The notes under the pieces: generated by a model | Seen by the model: the letters and a program-made list of their open reading frames with translations, nothing else | The model's database searches: none | What the model was told of the DNA's origin: nothing | Shown here: piece after piece, positions 10,040 through 19,098 of the stretch | Position numbering within the stretch: position 1 is the stretch's first letter | Layout of the letters: the number at the start of each line of letters is the position of its first letter | Made by a program: the position numbers and the translations under genes | Origin: Phycisphaerae bacterium | GTDB lineage: Bacteria > Planctomycetota > Phycisphaerae > Sedimentisphaerales > Anaerobacaceae | NCBI GenBank assembly: GCA_030615025.1 | Contig: JAUXAB010000005.1 | Coordinates: forward strand, 34,862-98,861 | Length of the DNA: 64,000 nt | Direction: 5' to 3'

Positions 10040-11131
10040 ATGGTAGGCTTAAATACAACAGTTAAAATAACCCTTGTAACAACCTCGCTTTTGTTTAGCG
10101 GTGCGACTGCTCGCAATCATATACCTTCCGTGATAGAAATTAGCTCACGGGGGAAGTCAATCAGAGTTGGTGACCCGCTAACGTTGAAGTTACTATATAA
10201 GTTTGAGCAGCCCCAAACGTCACCGCATAATGGACAAGCTAGAAAATACTTCAGACATCATGCATATCTTGACATAGAACACGAAAACGGAGATTTTTCG
10301 ACAAAAGGGTATAAACTTTTTCCGATTGATTTGAATTTAGAAGATAGTCTGGGCTTAGAATATAGCAAGTATTTTTTATGCTTCTATCATCCAGGAGAAA
10401 ATAGATTTCTTTTTCCTATCCCTGGCAGGTACTCAGTCACGGTAAGAGGGTGGCGCAATCGTTCAGAACCGTTGGATATAAGTGTCGAGCCAGCATCTAA
10501 CTCTGAACAATTGGCTATAAATTTGCTCTCAGATCCAAACGATTATCGCTTTTTAGAATATGGATCGCACGAGGACCCGGAAAAACGTCCGGAAAGAGTA
10601 TCTCACCTTAAACAGGTTGTAGAGCAGTGTGAGGGTACGTTGCTGGCCAAATGGGCCGCCGCCAGATTAGGCATCGAGGAAGCCAAAGAATTGGAAGCGA
10701 AGTACCCTGCTGGCGTAGAGTTCACTGTTCAATATAGACAAAAGAAAATAGTTGAGCCACTTGTAAGGCAGGCTCAGTTGCATCTTTCCAAAGCCCTGAG
10801 TCTTCCAGATGAATTTCCGATTCGTGAGAGGGTCCTCTATGAACTTCCAAAGACAGAATTTATAAGGGGCAATTATAAAAAAGCATTTTCTCTGCTTGAT
10901 GAGCTCGGTGCTAAATATCCAAAAGGAAAATACGGAAAGAGGGCTTCGAGCGTAAAGGAAGAACTGAAGAGATTGAAAGAGCGAGAATTAGAGCAATCCC
11001 CAAAGCCACCGCTAGGACAAGCGTCACGCCCTGCCGCATTGACTGTTGTCGTGGCCGCCGTTGCAGTTGGCATAGTTCTCATAGGCCTAATCTTAGTCAT
11101 CAAAAAAAAGGCAATTAGCCGCAGCAGATAG
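10040..11131 (+). CDS. Unrecognised exported protein with C-terminal membrane anchor
   Basis: 363 residues; I do not recognise the family. Residues 8-25 form a signal-peptide-like hydrophobic stretch. The N-terminal 150 residues are beta-rich (RVGDPLTLKLLYKF, GRYSVTVRGW), like an extracellular Ig-like domain. Residues about 180-310 are helical with a TPR-like repeat (GNYKKAFSLLDELGAKYPKG), followed by a charged, Pro-rich linker. A single membrane helix at about 334-356 ends in KKKAISRSR, so the body is likely outside and the tail inside. A GGAG ribosome site precedes the ATG. No neighbour suggests a role. Confidence 0.6.
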   Translation: MVGLNTTVKITLVTTSLLFSGATARNHIPSVIEISSRGKSIRVGDPLTLKLLYKFEQPQTSPHNGQARKYFRHHAYLDIEHENGDFSTKGYKLFPIDLNLEDSLGLEYSKYFLCFYHPGENRFLFPIPGRYSVTVRGWRNRSEPLDISVEPASNSEQLAINLLSDPNDYRFLEYGSHEDPEKRPERVSHLKQVVEQCEGTLLAKWAAARLGIEEAKELEAKYPAGVEFTVQYRQKKIVEPLVRQAQLHLSKALSLPDEFPIRERVLYELPKTEFIRGNYKKAFSLLDELGAKYPKGKYGKRASSVKEELKRLKERELEQSPKPPLGQASRPAALTVVVAAVAVGIVLIGLILVIKKKAISRSR

Positions 11132-11378
11132 TGCTATTCAAGAATCCACAGTGCTTTTCCGTGCTGTTTACAACAAAAATTCCCGGCCGAACAGATAAAA
11201 TATTTCCGACTTCAAGCTCTTCATCGCCCGCTAAAGATAAAATAAATCTGTAAAATCCCTGGCCAAACCCAAAACTAAAATCCCCTATACCCCCTAAATT
11301 AACAAAATGTTAAAATAGAAACGTGCAAATTTCTGCTCACTTTTGCTAAAAATGTGCGCATTTTTTATCATTTTTTTG

Positions 11379-11407
11379 TTGACTATTGTTTGAAAGTCTG
11401 TTAAAAT
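11379..11407 (+). promoter_or_regulatory. Predicted sigma70-type promoter of the 11.4-12.0 kb repeat element
   Basis: TTGACT at 11379-11384, 17-base spacer, TAAAAT at 11402-11407. The expected start near 11414 falls two bases before a perfect 7-bp hairpin. No convincing gene follows directly, so it may drive a noncoding transcript. Confidence 0.5.
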
Positions 11408-11415
11408 ACCCTCAT

Positions 11416-12006
11416 GTTTGCCGGCAGGCAAACGTAAACCGCCAGTAGGCAAAGATATAGCGGAGAACCGCACGTTTTCGTATCAGCAGATACACGCACA
11501 TAAACCACTATTTGGCAAGCAAGGCAAGGTTTTGAATTTGGGTCATTTAGATTTTGATATTGTTTCGTATTTCGTGCTTCGTATTTCGTATTTCGCCAGT
11601 CTCGGCCCCTCTACAACTGTAGAGAGCGCTTTACAAATCAGACCTTTTATGCAAAACAAAGCCAATTTCCGAAAAAGTCAAATGAACGTAAATAAGGTAT
11701 TAACAAGGGATTATGAAAAAAAGACACTTGGTGAACGTGGGAAAAAACAAAGCCAAACAAACCCAATCAAAGCCAATTTCAAAAAAGCCAAAATGAACGT
11801 AACGTCTTACATAACAAAGGGATATGAAAATAAACCACCCATTCAGGCTCCGAAAAAACAAAGCCAAATTTCGAAACGACAAAAACCAGTGCAAACCTAT
11901 TTACCGCAAAGGATTATGAAAAATACCGCGATTTCGGGCCCTGACAAAACAAACCCAAACAAACCCAATTTCAGAGGCAAAAAGTCGAGCTGGGGCGGGA
12001 ATGACA
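11416..12006 (+). repeat. Composite repeat element: 5' hairpin, TTTCGTA repeats and three-plus degenerate tandem units
   Basis: It begins with GTTTGCC-GGCA-GGCAAAC (11416-11433). Short TTTCGTATTTCG repeats occupy about 11565-11600. From about 11650 there are three degenerate units of about 92, 111 and 92 bp (starts near 11650, 11742, 11853) and a fourth partial unit at 11945-12006. Each has an AAAACAAAGCCAATTTC-like opening, ATGAACGTAA-like middle and GGATTATGAAAA-like end. One frame is open through it (11418-12092) and would give a Lys/Asn/Gln-rich peptide with QNKANF-type repeats, but repeat drift and composition argue against a protein. The remainder of the 1 kb gap (11132-11378) is AT-rich and shows nothing else. 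Confidence 0.65.
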
Positions 12007-12056
12007 GAATCGAGCTATCGGCAATACCACACACTAATGTATCCAATATTTGTAGA

Positions 12057-12085
12057 TTGACAATCGAGATTATTGGTTCTACACT
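12057..12085 (+). promoter_or_regulatory. Predicted sigma70-type promoter of the SppA gene
   Basis: TTGACA at 12057-12062, 17-base spacer, TACACT at 12080-12085, about 45 bases before the ATG. Good spacing and a perfect -35. Confidence 0.5.
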
Positions 12086-12131
12086 GCTATAGTAAGTGTT
12101 TTGAAAGGATTTACTGTGGAAAGGATTAATT

Positions 12132-13205
12132 ATGGATTTTGAGCAGAATAATAATCAATCGGAGTCAATGGAACCGTCCGCCACGGGCGGAGCAGGGCAA
12201 ATTCCCGGTGCCGCTGTAAGCGGGCCGACAATAGAGCCGGCGAGGAAAGGAAGCGGCTGGAGAATCTTCTGGGGCATTATTTTAGCAATGTCGATTATGG
12301 CAAATATCGCACTTGTTGCACTACTTCTAATGGTAATCAGCGTAGGTGCGGTCTTTGCGACAGGGCAAAGAGACATTTTTACTGAGGAAGTCATACAAGC
12401 CGGGCCGCGAGGAAACAAAATTGTGATAATCAAAGTGCAGGGCATAATAGATGGCTTTCAAGCTAAAAATGTGTACAGGCAACTAAAACGGGCCCGGCAG
12501 GATAAACGAGTGAAGGGATTGATTATTCGTGTAAATTCACCAGGCGGCACGATTTCAGGCAGTGACCGAATATATAATGAAATCCGGAAGTACCGGAATG
12601 AAGCAGGCAAACCGGTCGTCGCATTTATGCAGGGAGTGGCTGCTTCAGGCGGTTATTATACATCGGTTGCATGCGATAAAATCGTAGCTGAGCAAACAAC
12701 GATTACCGGCTCGATTGGCGTGATATTTGGACACTTTGTTTTACAGCAATTGTTAGAGGATAAGCTTGGTATTCAACCAGTCATCATCACCTCAGGCCCG
12801 AGAAAAGGTTGGCCCAGTATGTTCAAGCCATTTGAAGAAGAGCAGCGGCAATATGTACAAGACAGGCTAATCAACCCCGCCTTTGACAGATTCGTAGAGG
12901 TTGTTGCCGATGGAAGGCCATCGCTTACATTAAGTGATGTCAAAGACCTGGCTGACGGCGGCATTTATGGCGCCAGGGAAGCAAAAAACAAAGAGCTAAT
13001 AGACGATGTGGGCTATCTCGATAAGGCAATAGAGCGTGTTAAGTCGCTGGCAAAGATTGAAAAGGCCCAGGTGGTGGAATATCGCAGGCCGTTCTCTTTG
13101 GCCGGCTTTTTGACTTTACGAAGCAAAAATATTCTAAAGTTCGACAGAGCCACGCTGTACGAGCTTAGTACGCCGCAGCTATTATATCTTTGGACTGGAT
13201 ATTAA
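12132..13205 (+). CDS. sppA: Signal peptide peptidase SppA (family S49)
   Basis: 357 residues, the short single-domain form. A membrane helix lies at about 43-76 after a Gly/Pro-rich N-tail. The catalytic Ser is S172 in GVAASGGYYTSVACD; the general-base Lys is probably K225 in TSGPRKGWPSMF, spaced about 53 residues as in the Bacillus enzyme. The oxyanion segment IRVNSPGGTISGS precedes it. It degrades leftover signal peptides in the membrane. The ATG is preceded by GGAAAGGATTAATT. It appears monocistronic, behind its own promoter. Confidence 0.9.
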   Translation: MDFEQNNNQSESMEPSATGGAGQIPGAAVSGPTIEPARKGSGWRIFWGIILAMSIMANIALVALLLMVISVGAVFATGQRDIFTEEVIQAGPRGNKIVIIKVQGIIDGFQAKNVYRQLKRARQDKRVKGLIIRVNSPGGTISGSDRIYNEIRKYRNEAGKPVVAFMQGVAASGGYYTSVACDKIVAEQTTITGSIGVIFGHFVLQQLLEDKLGIQPVIITSGPRKGWPSMFKPFEEEQRQYVQDRLINPAFDRFVEVVADGRPSLTLSDVKDLADGGIYGAREAKNKELIDDVGYLDKAIERVKSLAKIEKAQVVEYRRPFSLAGFLTLRSKNILKFDRATLYELSTPQLLYLWTGY

Positions 13206-13272
13206 CGGTTGACAACGGCAAAAATGACCAAACTCGAGCCGAAGCATATCAGTAACGTGGGGTTGAAAGCTT

Positions 13273-13321
13273 GCGAGTCCCGCCCATCCTAAAGTCTATA
13301 AAAGGATGGGCTGGGCGAGTC
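13273..13321. repeat. Hairpin repeat flanked by 7-bp direct repeats
   Basis: GCCCATCCT (13282-13290) and AGGATGGGC (13303-13311) form a perfect 9-bp stem. GCGAGTC occurs directly on both sides (13273-13279 and 13315-13321), like a target duplication. The core resembles the hairpin at 62008-62030. There is no T-run, so it is not a standard terminator. The remainder of the gene-free stretch 13206-13537 shows no clear feature. Confidence 0.5.
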
Positions 13322-13537
13322 TAAGGTAATCCTATTTTGTGTAAATAGAAGAGAAGAGAAGACCGAATATGACTACAAAGTGGCTCTACAAACAACTCCC
13401 TGGTCGTGTTAGCACTTTTGCTGGCGATGACGTAGCCAATTGGGAAGCGGCTACACCTTCGCCTGGCGTCGCCAACCCGTAAGATTCTGGACAGAAGTGC
13501 AAACACACTCATTTAGGAACAGGTTTAGTAAGTTTAT

Positions 13538-14413
13538 TTGCCTGCAGAAGGAAAGATAGCAAGAGCACAAATCGAAATAATATATCAGGCCTGCCCTCGA
13601 GCGCAGCGAAGGGATGACGACATTCTCGTCATCAATAAGCCGAGCGGGATATCGGTCACGAAAGACCGCAGCGGTGCCGCTGAGCTTGCCGATATACTCG
13701 GCGAGCAGTTAGGGCAGCAAACACGCAGCGAGCTGCGCCTGGTCCATCGGCTCGACAAACATACCTCCGGCGTTATGATCTTAGCTAAAAACGCTGAGAC
13801 GCAATCCCGATTCTCAAGTTACTTTGGGAGGCGACTGGTCAAAAAGACATACCTGGCTCTCGTAACCGGCGCAGTCTCCGGCCAGCAAGGCACGATCGAT
13901 GTACCTTTGGCACAGAGTCACAAGAAGCCGGGCCTTATGTGCATCGCCCGCAAAAAAGGCAAAGAAGCGGTTACTCATTGGAAACTGCTTGCCGATTTCG
14001 GGACAGTTGCACTATTGGCTGTGGAGCCGCTAACCGGCAGGACACATCAAATTCGTGTCCATCTGCCTCACATCGGATTGCCTTTAGCGATTGACCCGTT
14101 ATATGGAAATAGGCGTCCGTTATTTCTCTCGGATTTCAAAACAGACTACCGACTCGCTAAGGGCCAAACCGAGAAGCCGCTTATCGAGCGATTGACACTG
14201 CACGCTTACCAACTGTCATTCCGAGCGCAGCCGCAGGCGGAGTCGATGAATCTAATTGACAATTCCTTGAACCACCCTGTTTACTTTATCGCCAGGCTCG
14301 ATAAAAAATTCGCCACAACCATAAAAATGCTCACCAAACACAACCCCAATGGTCTTAATGCATTTGCCAACCCCGACGATTTCTCCAAGATCGTAAACAC
14401 CCAGAGATTATAA
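13538..14413 (+). CDS. RluA-family pseudouridine synthase
   Basis: 291 residues. The catalytic Asp is D73 in LVHRLDKHTSGVMILAK, the RluA motif II. Motif I (DILVINKPSGISV) and motif III (EPLTGRTHQIRVHLPHIGLP) are present. It makes pseudouridine in rRNA or tRNA; the target cannot be read. A TAA lies just upstream at 13529 in frame, so the TTG at 13538 is the earliest possible start, with no good ribosome site. Residues about 18-25 (ACPRAQRR) interrupt the usual YQDDDILVINKP run and are encoded by CCCTCGAGCGCAGCGAAGGG, which looks like a small inserted repeat. There is no S4 domain. Confidence 0.85.
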   Translation: MPAEGKIARAQIEIIYQACPRAQRRDDDILVINKPSGISVTKDRSGAAELADILGEQLGQQTRSELRLVHRLDKHTSGVMILAKNAETQSRFSSYFGRRLVKKTYLALVTGAVSGQQGTIDVPLAQSHKKPGLMCIARKKGKEAVTHWKLLADFGTVALLAVEPLTGRTHQIRVHLPHIGLPLAIDPLYGNRRPLFLSDFKTDYRLAKGQTEKPLIERLTLHAYQLSFRAQPQAESMNLIDNSLNHPVYFIARLDKKFATTIKMLTKHNPNGLNAFANPDDFSKIVNTQRL

Positions 14414-14559
14414 TGATTATTTCGCTTGCTTATAATGTTTATCTGGCAGTTTTTACTTGACCGCGGTTAATTGATTATTGACTATTGACGATTTACTATT
14501 GAGTTAATAAACTACTGCCCGTAAAATGCGAGATTCGATTCACGAGGCAAAAGACACAT

Positions 14560-15882
14560 ATGGCTGAGAAAATTGTGAGAGTTGGGCTTGTCGGCTTTGG
14601 CACCATCGGTTGCGGCGTTGCAAAGCTGATACTCGATGAGGCTGATTCAATAGCAGCTAAGACCGGCTTGCGCCTGGAACTTGCCTGCGTTGTAGATGTC
14701 GATACAGAATCTCCCCGGCCGGTAAAGCTGCCGGACGGTATCCTGACAAACGATATAAATAGACTCCTAAATGATGACACCATTCAAATAGGTGTCGAAC
14801 TGGTCGGCGGAACCGATGCAGCAAAACAGGTCCAGCTCAAAATGCTCGAGGCGGGTAAAGACGTGGTTACCGCCAACAAGGCGTTACTGGCCGAATACGG
14901 CAACGAACTCTACAAAGCCGCTTACAAAAATAACCGCTGTATTGCTTTTGAAGGTAGCTGTGCAGGCGGTATACCGATTATTTCGGCCATCCGAACGGGA
15001 TTGACCGCAAACAATATCACCGCAATGTACGGCATCGTGAATGGAACGTGCAACTATATCCTCTCCGAGATGACCAGCAAAGATCAGGACTTCTCAGAGG
15101 CGCTGACTCAAGCCCAGAACAAAGGCTACGCTGAAGCAGACCCGACGCTCGATATCAGCGGCGAGGACAGCGCTCACAAGCTGACTATCCTGGCTTCCAT
15201 TGCGTTCGGGTACGAAATTGCACTCGACGATATCTTCGTTGAGGGAATTGAAGCGATTTCAAAAGCTGATATTCGCTACGGCGGCGAAATGGGTTACATC
15301 CTGAAATTGTTAGCTATCGGACAAAAAGACAAAGAGGGCAGAGTTTCACTGCGGGTGCATCCATCTTTTATTGCCAAGGATAGTCCGCTTGCCCGTGTAG
15401 ACGGCCCATTTAATGCTGTCAGTATCTTTGGCAGTGCCGTCGGCCAGGTAATATACTATGGCCGGGGTGCGGGAATGATGCCTACCGCAAGTGCGGTTGT
15501 TGCGGATATTATCGATGTTGCTGTTGGCAATTCCGCTACCACTTTTCGGCACCTGCATCTAAAACCGAGGAGCGAAATAGAGTCCCTGATAGAAAAAATC
15601 GGCAATTGTGTGAGCAGGTTCTATATCAGGGTCCTGGCAAAGGACCAGCCTGGGGTAGTGGCCAGCTATAGCAAGATACTTGGCGACCACCAGATAAGTA
15701 TATCCGGCGCACTACAACACGAAGGTACTGGTCCTGATAATACCGTCCCAGTAGTAATCACAACGCATCCCACGCAACAGAAAAATGTCACCGCCGCATT
15801 AGGCGAACTTGCAGAACTGGATGTTCTCAGCGGAAAGCCTGTCTGTATAAGAATCGTGGATATTCCAGAGGATAAGAATTGA
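14560..15882 (+). CDS. hom: Homoserine dehydrogenase
   Basis: 440 residues. The NAD(P) motif GLVGFGTIGCGVA is at 9-21, NGTCNYILSEM near 160, and the catalytic GYAEADPTLDISGEDSAHK segment near 188-206. A C-terminal ACT domain (about 350-430) suggests threonine feedback. It reduces aspartate semialdehyde to homoserine. Its TGA overlaps the ATG of the next gene by one base (TGATG at 15880-15884), so translation is coupled. AT-rich TTGACTATTGAC-like short repeats lie just upstream (about 14468-14505). Confidence 0.93.
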   Translation: MAEKIVRVGLVGFGTIGCGVAKLILDEADSIAAKTGLRLELACVVDVDTESPRPVKLPDGILTNDINRLLNDDTIQIGVELVGGTDAAKQVQLKMLEAGKDVVTANKALLAEYGNELYKAAYKNNRCIAFEGSCAGGIPIISAIRTGLTANNITAMYGIVNGTCNYILSEMTSKDQDFSEALTQAQNKGYAEADPTLDISGEDSAHKLTILASIAFGYEIALDDIFVEGIEAISKADIRYGGEMGYILKLLAIGQKDKEGRVSLRVHPSFIAKDSPLARVDGPFNAVSIFGSAVGQVIYYGRGAGMMPTASAVVADIIDVAVGNSATTFRHLHLKPRSEIESLIEKIGNCVSRFYIRVLAKDQPGVVASYSKILGDHQISISGALQHEGTGPDNTVPVVITTHPTQQKNVTAALGELAELDVLSGKPVCIRIVDIPEDKN

Positions 15883-17069
15883 TGACTAAATACGCGATAA
15901 TAGTTCCTGACGGTGCGGCGGATGAGCCGCTCGAGCAATTCGGTAAAAGAACGGTACTCGAAGCCGCTGAAACGCCAAATATGGACAAAATCAGCACGCA
16001 GGGCAGGCAGGGTCTTGTCCGGACAATTCCAGAGGATATGGAACCCGGCAGTGATGTTGCTCAAATGAGCATGCTGGGCTATGACCCGCGCACGTTTTAC
16101 TCTGGCCGTGCACCAATAGAGGCGGTGGCACGCAATATCAAGTTATCCGCAGACGACTGGGTTTTCCGATGTAATCTGGTTACCATTGCCGACGGCAAAA
16201 TGGCAGACCACAGTGCCGGACATATCTCCACTGAAGAGGCAAAGGCACTGATAAAAGAGTTAAACGAACATTTAGGCAATGAGAAGCTTCAGCTTTATCC
16301 GGGCGTGAGCTACCGGCACTTATTAGTTTTCAAAGGGCTGGATTTCGACGTTCAGACATATCCGCCGCACGATTGCATAGGACAGAAGATAGAAAAGATT
16401 TTGCCCCGCGGCAAAGGGGCCGAAATGCTCATCGATTTGATGGCCCGTTCACAGCAACTTTTCAGCAATCACGACATTAACAGGGTCAGAAAAGACTTAG
16501 GCGAAAATCAGGTCAGCTCCATCTGGCTCTGGGGGCAGGGCAAGAAGGCCCAAATGGAAAATTTCCAAAAGCGATTTGGAATCAAAGGCACCACCATAAC
16601 TGCTGTGGACCTGGCAAGGGGTCTGTCAAAGCTGATTGGCTTTGACCTGATAGACGTGCCGGGCGCCACCGGCTTTGTCGACACAAATTATCAGGGCAAG
16701 GCCTCTGCAGCGATAAAAGCACTCGACAAATACGACCTTGTTTTTGTCCACATAGAAGCGCCGGATGAAGCATCCCATAGCGGCAGTGCCGAGATGAAGA
16801 AAAAAGCCATCGAGCAAATTGATAAGTATATCGTAGGGCCTGTGCTTGAGGCGCTGCAAAATTACGAAAGCTGGCGAATACTTGTAATGCCGGACCATCC
16901 TACGCCGGTCTCAAGCAAGGCCCACTCATCTGAGCCGGTCCCATTCGCTATGGCAGGTGATAATATCAGCGGCATTTTGCATACGACTTTTAGCGAAGCC
17001 AATGCTGCTAAGTCAGGATTTAGAATAGATAATGGTTTTGAAATTATGGAATACTTCCTAAAAAGCTAA
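15882..17069 (+). CDS. ApgM-family protein, proposed homoserine kinase (ThrB3-like)
   Basis: 395 residues, alkaline-phosphatase superfamily, archaeal-type cofactor-independent phosphoglycerate mutase fold. Visible motifs are IIVPDGAADEP (metal Asp), GSDVAQMSMLGYDP (catalytic Ser region), MADHSAGHIS, and MPDHPTPVSSKAHSSEPVPF near the C-terminus (metal Asp/His). A subfamily found next to threonine genes has been proposed to replace ThrB, and the one-base overlap with hom and lysC downstream fits that. No classical ThrB is in the window. Plain phosphoglycerate mutase activity remains possible. The start is the ATG at 15882, not the TTG one codon earlier. Confidence 0.8.
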   Translation: MTKYAIIVPDGAADEPLEQFGKRTVLEAAETPNMDKISTQGRQGLVRTIPEDMEPGSDVAQMSMLGYDPRTFYSGRAPIEAVARNIKLSADDWVFRCNLVTIADGKMADHSAGHISTEEAKALIKELNEHLGNEKLQLYPGVSYRHLLVFKGLDFDVQTYPPHDCIGQKIEKILPRGKGAEMLIDLMARSQQLFSNHDINRVRKDLGENQVSSIWLWGQGKKAQMENFQKRFGIKGTTITAVDLARGLSKLIGFDLIDVPGATGFVDTNYQGKASAAIKALDKYDLVFVHIEAPDEASHSGSAEMKKKAIEQIDKYIVGPVLEALQNYESWRILVMPDHPTPVSSKAHSSEPVPFAMAGDNISGILHTTFSEANAAKSGFRIDNGFEIMEYFLKS

Positions 17070-17138
17070 AGGGGACGTGTGTCAAAGCCGAGTTCAATAG
17101 ACGAAAACGTGTAATTTAGCTTTTTAACAGGTTTAACA

Positions 17139-18380
17139 ATGGCAATAATTGTGCAAAAATTTGGTGGGACTTCAATTGCTGATGCAGAAAAGATTCGGCG
17201 GGCTGCAGAGCGGGTAATTAAAGCGGTACAAAAAGGCTATCAGGTTGTAGTTGTGGCTTCAGCACGCGGCAAACAGACCGACCAGCTTGTTGCCGACGCT
17301 CTGGAGCTCAACCCCAATCCGCCCAGACGCGAGATGGACCAACTGTTGAGTACCGGCGAGCAGCAGACGGTCTCGCTTTTTGCCATGGCTCTGGACGCTA
17401 TGGATTACAATGCTATCAGCTTTACGGGCGGGCAAATCCGGATGATTACCGACAGTGTTCATACAAATGCAAAGATAAAAAGTATCGAAGCCGAGCGAAT
17501 TCATAAGCAGCTGGACAAAGGTAAAATTGTTATTGTCGCAGGCTTCCAGGGTGTAGATGAGAATGAAAACATAACCACACTCGGCAGAGGCGGCTCAGAC
17601 ACAACCGCAGTTGCACTTGCCGTAGCCCTGGGAGCCGAGGAGTGCGAAATATATACCGACGTCGATGGAATCCACACGACCGACCCACGAATGTTTAAGA
17701 ACGCTGCGAAAATAGAAGAGATTAGCTATGATGAAATGCTGGAGCTGGCAAGCCTTGGGGCTGGTGTTATCCATATTAGAGCCGTTGGGTTTGGTAAGAA
17801 ATATGATGTCAAGATGCACATAAGAAGCAGCAGCGAAGAAAAAGAGGGAACAATAATTACTCATGAGGTGCCACAAATGGAAGGTGTAGTAGTTTCAGGA
17901 GCGACAGTACAAAAAGATATGGCCAAGATAGGTCTTGTCGGGGTCGATAACGTTCCGGGTAATGCCGCGAAAATCTTCGCCTGTCTTGCAAATGCCAGAG
18001 TGGTTGTCAATGACATCGTTCAAACCGAAGTCAGTGCCAAAAAGGCGAACCTCTCCTTTATGATTGGCGCTTCCGATTTGGCCGCCGCCAAAAAGGCCGT
18101 AGAAGAAATCAAAAACGATGTTAATTGCGAACGTATTTTCGTTCGCGACGATATTGCCGAGCTCTCCGTAGTCGGCGTGGGTATGCGAACCCATTATGGC
18201 GTCGCAGATAAGTTGTTCAGTGCCCTGGCCAAAGCCAAAATCAATATCGATTCAATCACGACCAGTGAAATTCGCATCAGTTGCATTGTTAACAAAGACG
18301 AGGCCGAGAAAGCCCTTGAGATAGTTTGCCTTGCCTTCGAGTTAGACAAACCGGCGGAAGAACGAGGTCGTGGTTCGTAG
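17139..18380 (+). CDS. lysC: Aspartate kinase
   Basis: 413 residues. The N-terminus has VQKFGGTSIAD; the nucleotide-site FTGGQIRMITD and TTLGRGGSDTTAVALA segments follow. Two C-terminal ACT domains (about 265-410, with NVPGNAAKIFACLA and VGVGMRTHYGVADKLFSALA) provide lysine/threonine feedback. It phosphorylates aspartate, the first step toward threonine, methionine and lysine. It completes a hom, ThrB3-like, lysC set with a 69-base gap before it. Length is typical of monofunctional enzymes. Confidence 0.95.
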   Translation: MAIIVQKFGGTSIADAEKIRRAAERVIKAVQKGYQVVVVASARGKQTDQLVADALELNPNPPRREMDQLLSTGEQQTVSLFAMALDAMDYNAISFTGGQIRMITDSVHTNAKIKSIEAERIHKQLDKGKIVIVAGFQGVDENENITTLGRGGSDTTAVALAVALGAEECEIYTDVDGIHTTDPRMFKNAAKIEEISYDEMLELASLGAGVIHIRAVGFGKKYDVKMHIRSSSEEKEGTIITHEVPQMEGVVVSGATVQKDMAKIGLVGVDNVPGNAAKIFACLANARVVVNDIVQTEVSAKKANLSFMIGASDLAAAKKAVEEIKNDVNCERIFVRDDIAELSVVGVGMRTHYGVADKLFSALAKAKINIDSITTSEIRISCIVNKDEAEKALEIVCLAFELDKPAEERGRGS

Positions 18381-18435
18381 CCTGTGTTTCGGGACCCGGC
18401 TCAGGACTGACGCTTGATGAATCACTAACCACGAA

Positions 18436-19092
18436 ATGTCATCTAAAGCAAAGAGACCTGCTTATGCGATGAGCAGACGCCGGAAAGCCGGTGTAATTGC
18501 CCTGTGCCTGCTTGCGGTGGCTGTTTGTATCTGGCTCGACCACAGCCCGCTTAAACGTAGATGGCAGCAGCGACCGAAATCCGAAGAACAAGCAAAAGCT
18601 TACGACCTCGAAAAATATCACAAAAAAACTTTCACCGTCGTAAAGGTAGTTGATGGAGACACCATTGATATAGACATTCCCGATGCCAATAAAAATTACA
18701 CGAGAATAAGACTGTGGGGAATCGACACACCGGAGAGTAAAAGCCCGGATACCGGCGTTATGTATTTCGGCCCGGAGGCCGCTGAATTTACAGCGAAATT
18801 AGCCCTCGGAAAGCAAGTTACGGTTTACTTGGAAGAACATCGCACCAGAGGTAAGTATGGCAGACTGCTGGCTTACGTCCAACTGTCTGACGGCAGTTTC
18901 TTGAATGAGGTTTTGGTCAGCGAAGGTTACGCCTATGCGGACTTACGATTTCGCCATAGTTTTTATAACAAGTACCCGCAGTTAGAGGCAAGTGCCCGGA
19001 GACAAAAGAAGGGATTATGGGAAAAAGTAATCCGAGAGCAATTGCCCGAATGGCTGCAGAGAATGAAACCAAACCTGCTGCTAAAAAGGTAA
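18436..19092 (+). CDS. Membrane-anchored thermonuclease (SNase-like)
   Basis: 218 residues. A basic N-tail and one hydrophobic stretch (about 16-34) suggest a signal anchor. The SNase fold follows: TVVKVVDGDTIDI (Ca-site Asp), RLWGIDTPES (catalytic Arg and Ca-site Asp), VYLEEHRTRGKYGRLLAYV (catalytic Glu and Arg). It would cut DNA or RNA outside the cytoplasm. The ATG follows lysC by 55 bases without a clear ribosome site. No partner is evident. Confidence 0.85.
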   Translation: MSSKAKRPAYAMSRRRKAGVIALCLLAVAVCIWLDHSPLKRRWQQRPKSEEQAKAYDLEKYHKKTFTVVKVVDGDTIDIDIPDANKNYTRIRLWGIDTPESKSPDTGVMYFGPEAAEFTAKLALGKQVTVYLEEHRTRGKYGRLLAYVQLSDGSFLNEVLVSEGYAYADLRFRHSFYNKYPQLEASARRQKKGLWEKVIREQLPEWLQRMKPNLLLKR

Positions 19093-19098
19093 TTTTTC

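Noticed and set aside
11650..12006. Possible CRISPR array
   Set aside because: Units are degenerate, 92-111 bp apart, without constant repeats or unique spacers, and no cas genes are near.
11418..12092. 224-residue open frame rich in Lys, Asn and Gln
   Set aside because: It starts with TTG without a ribosome site and is made of degenerate nucleotide repeats; read as a repeat element instead.
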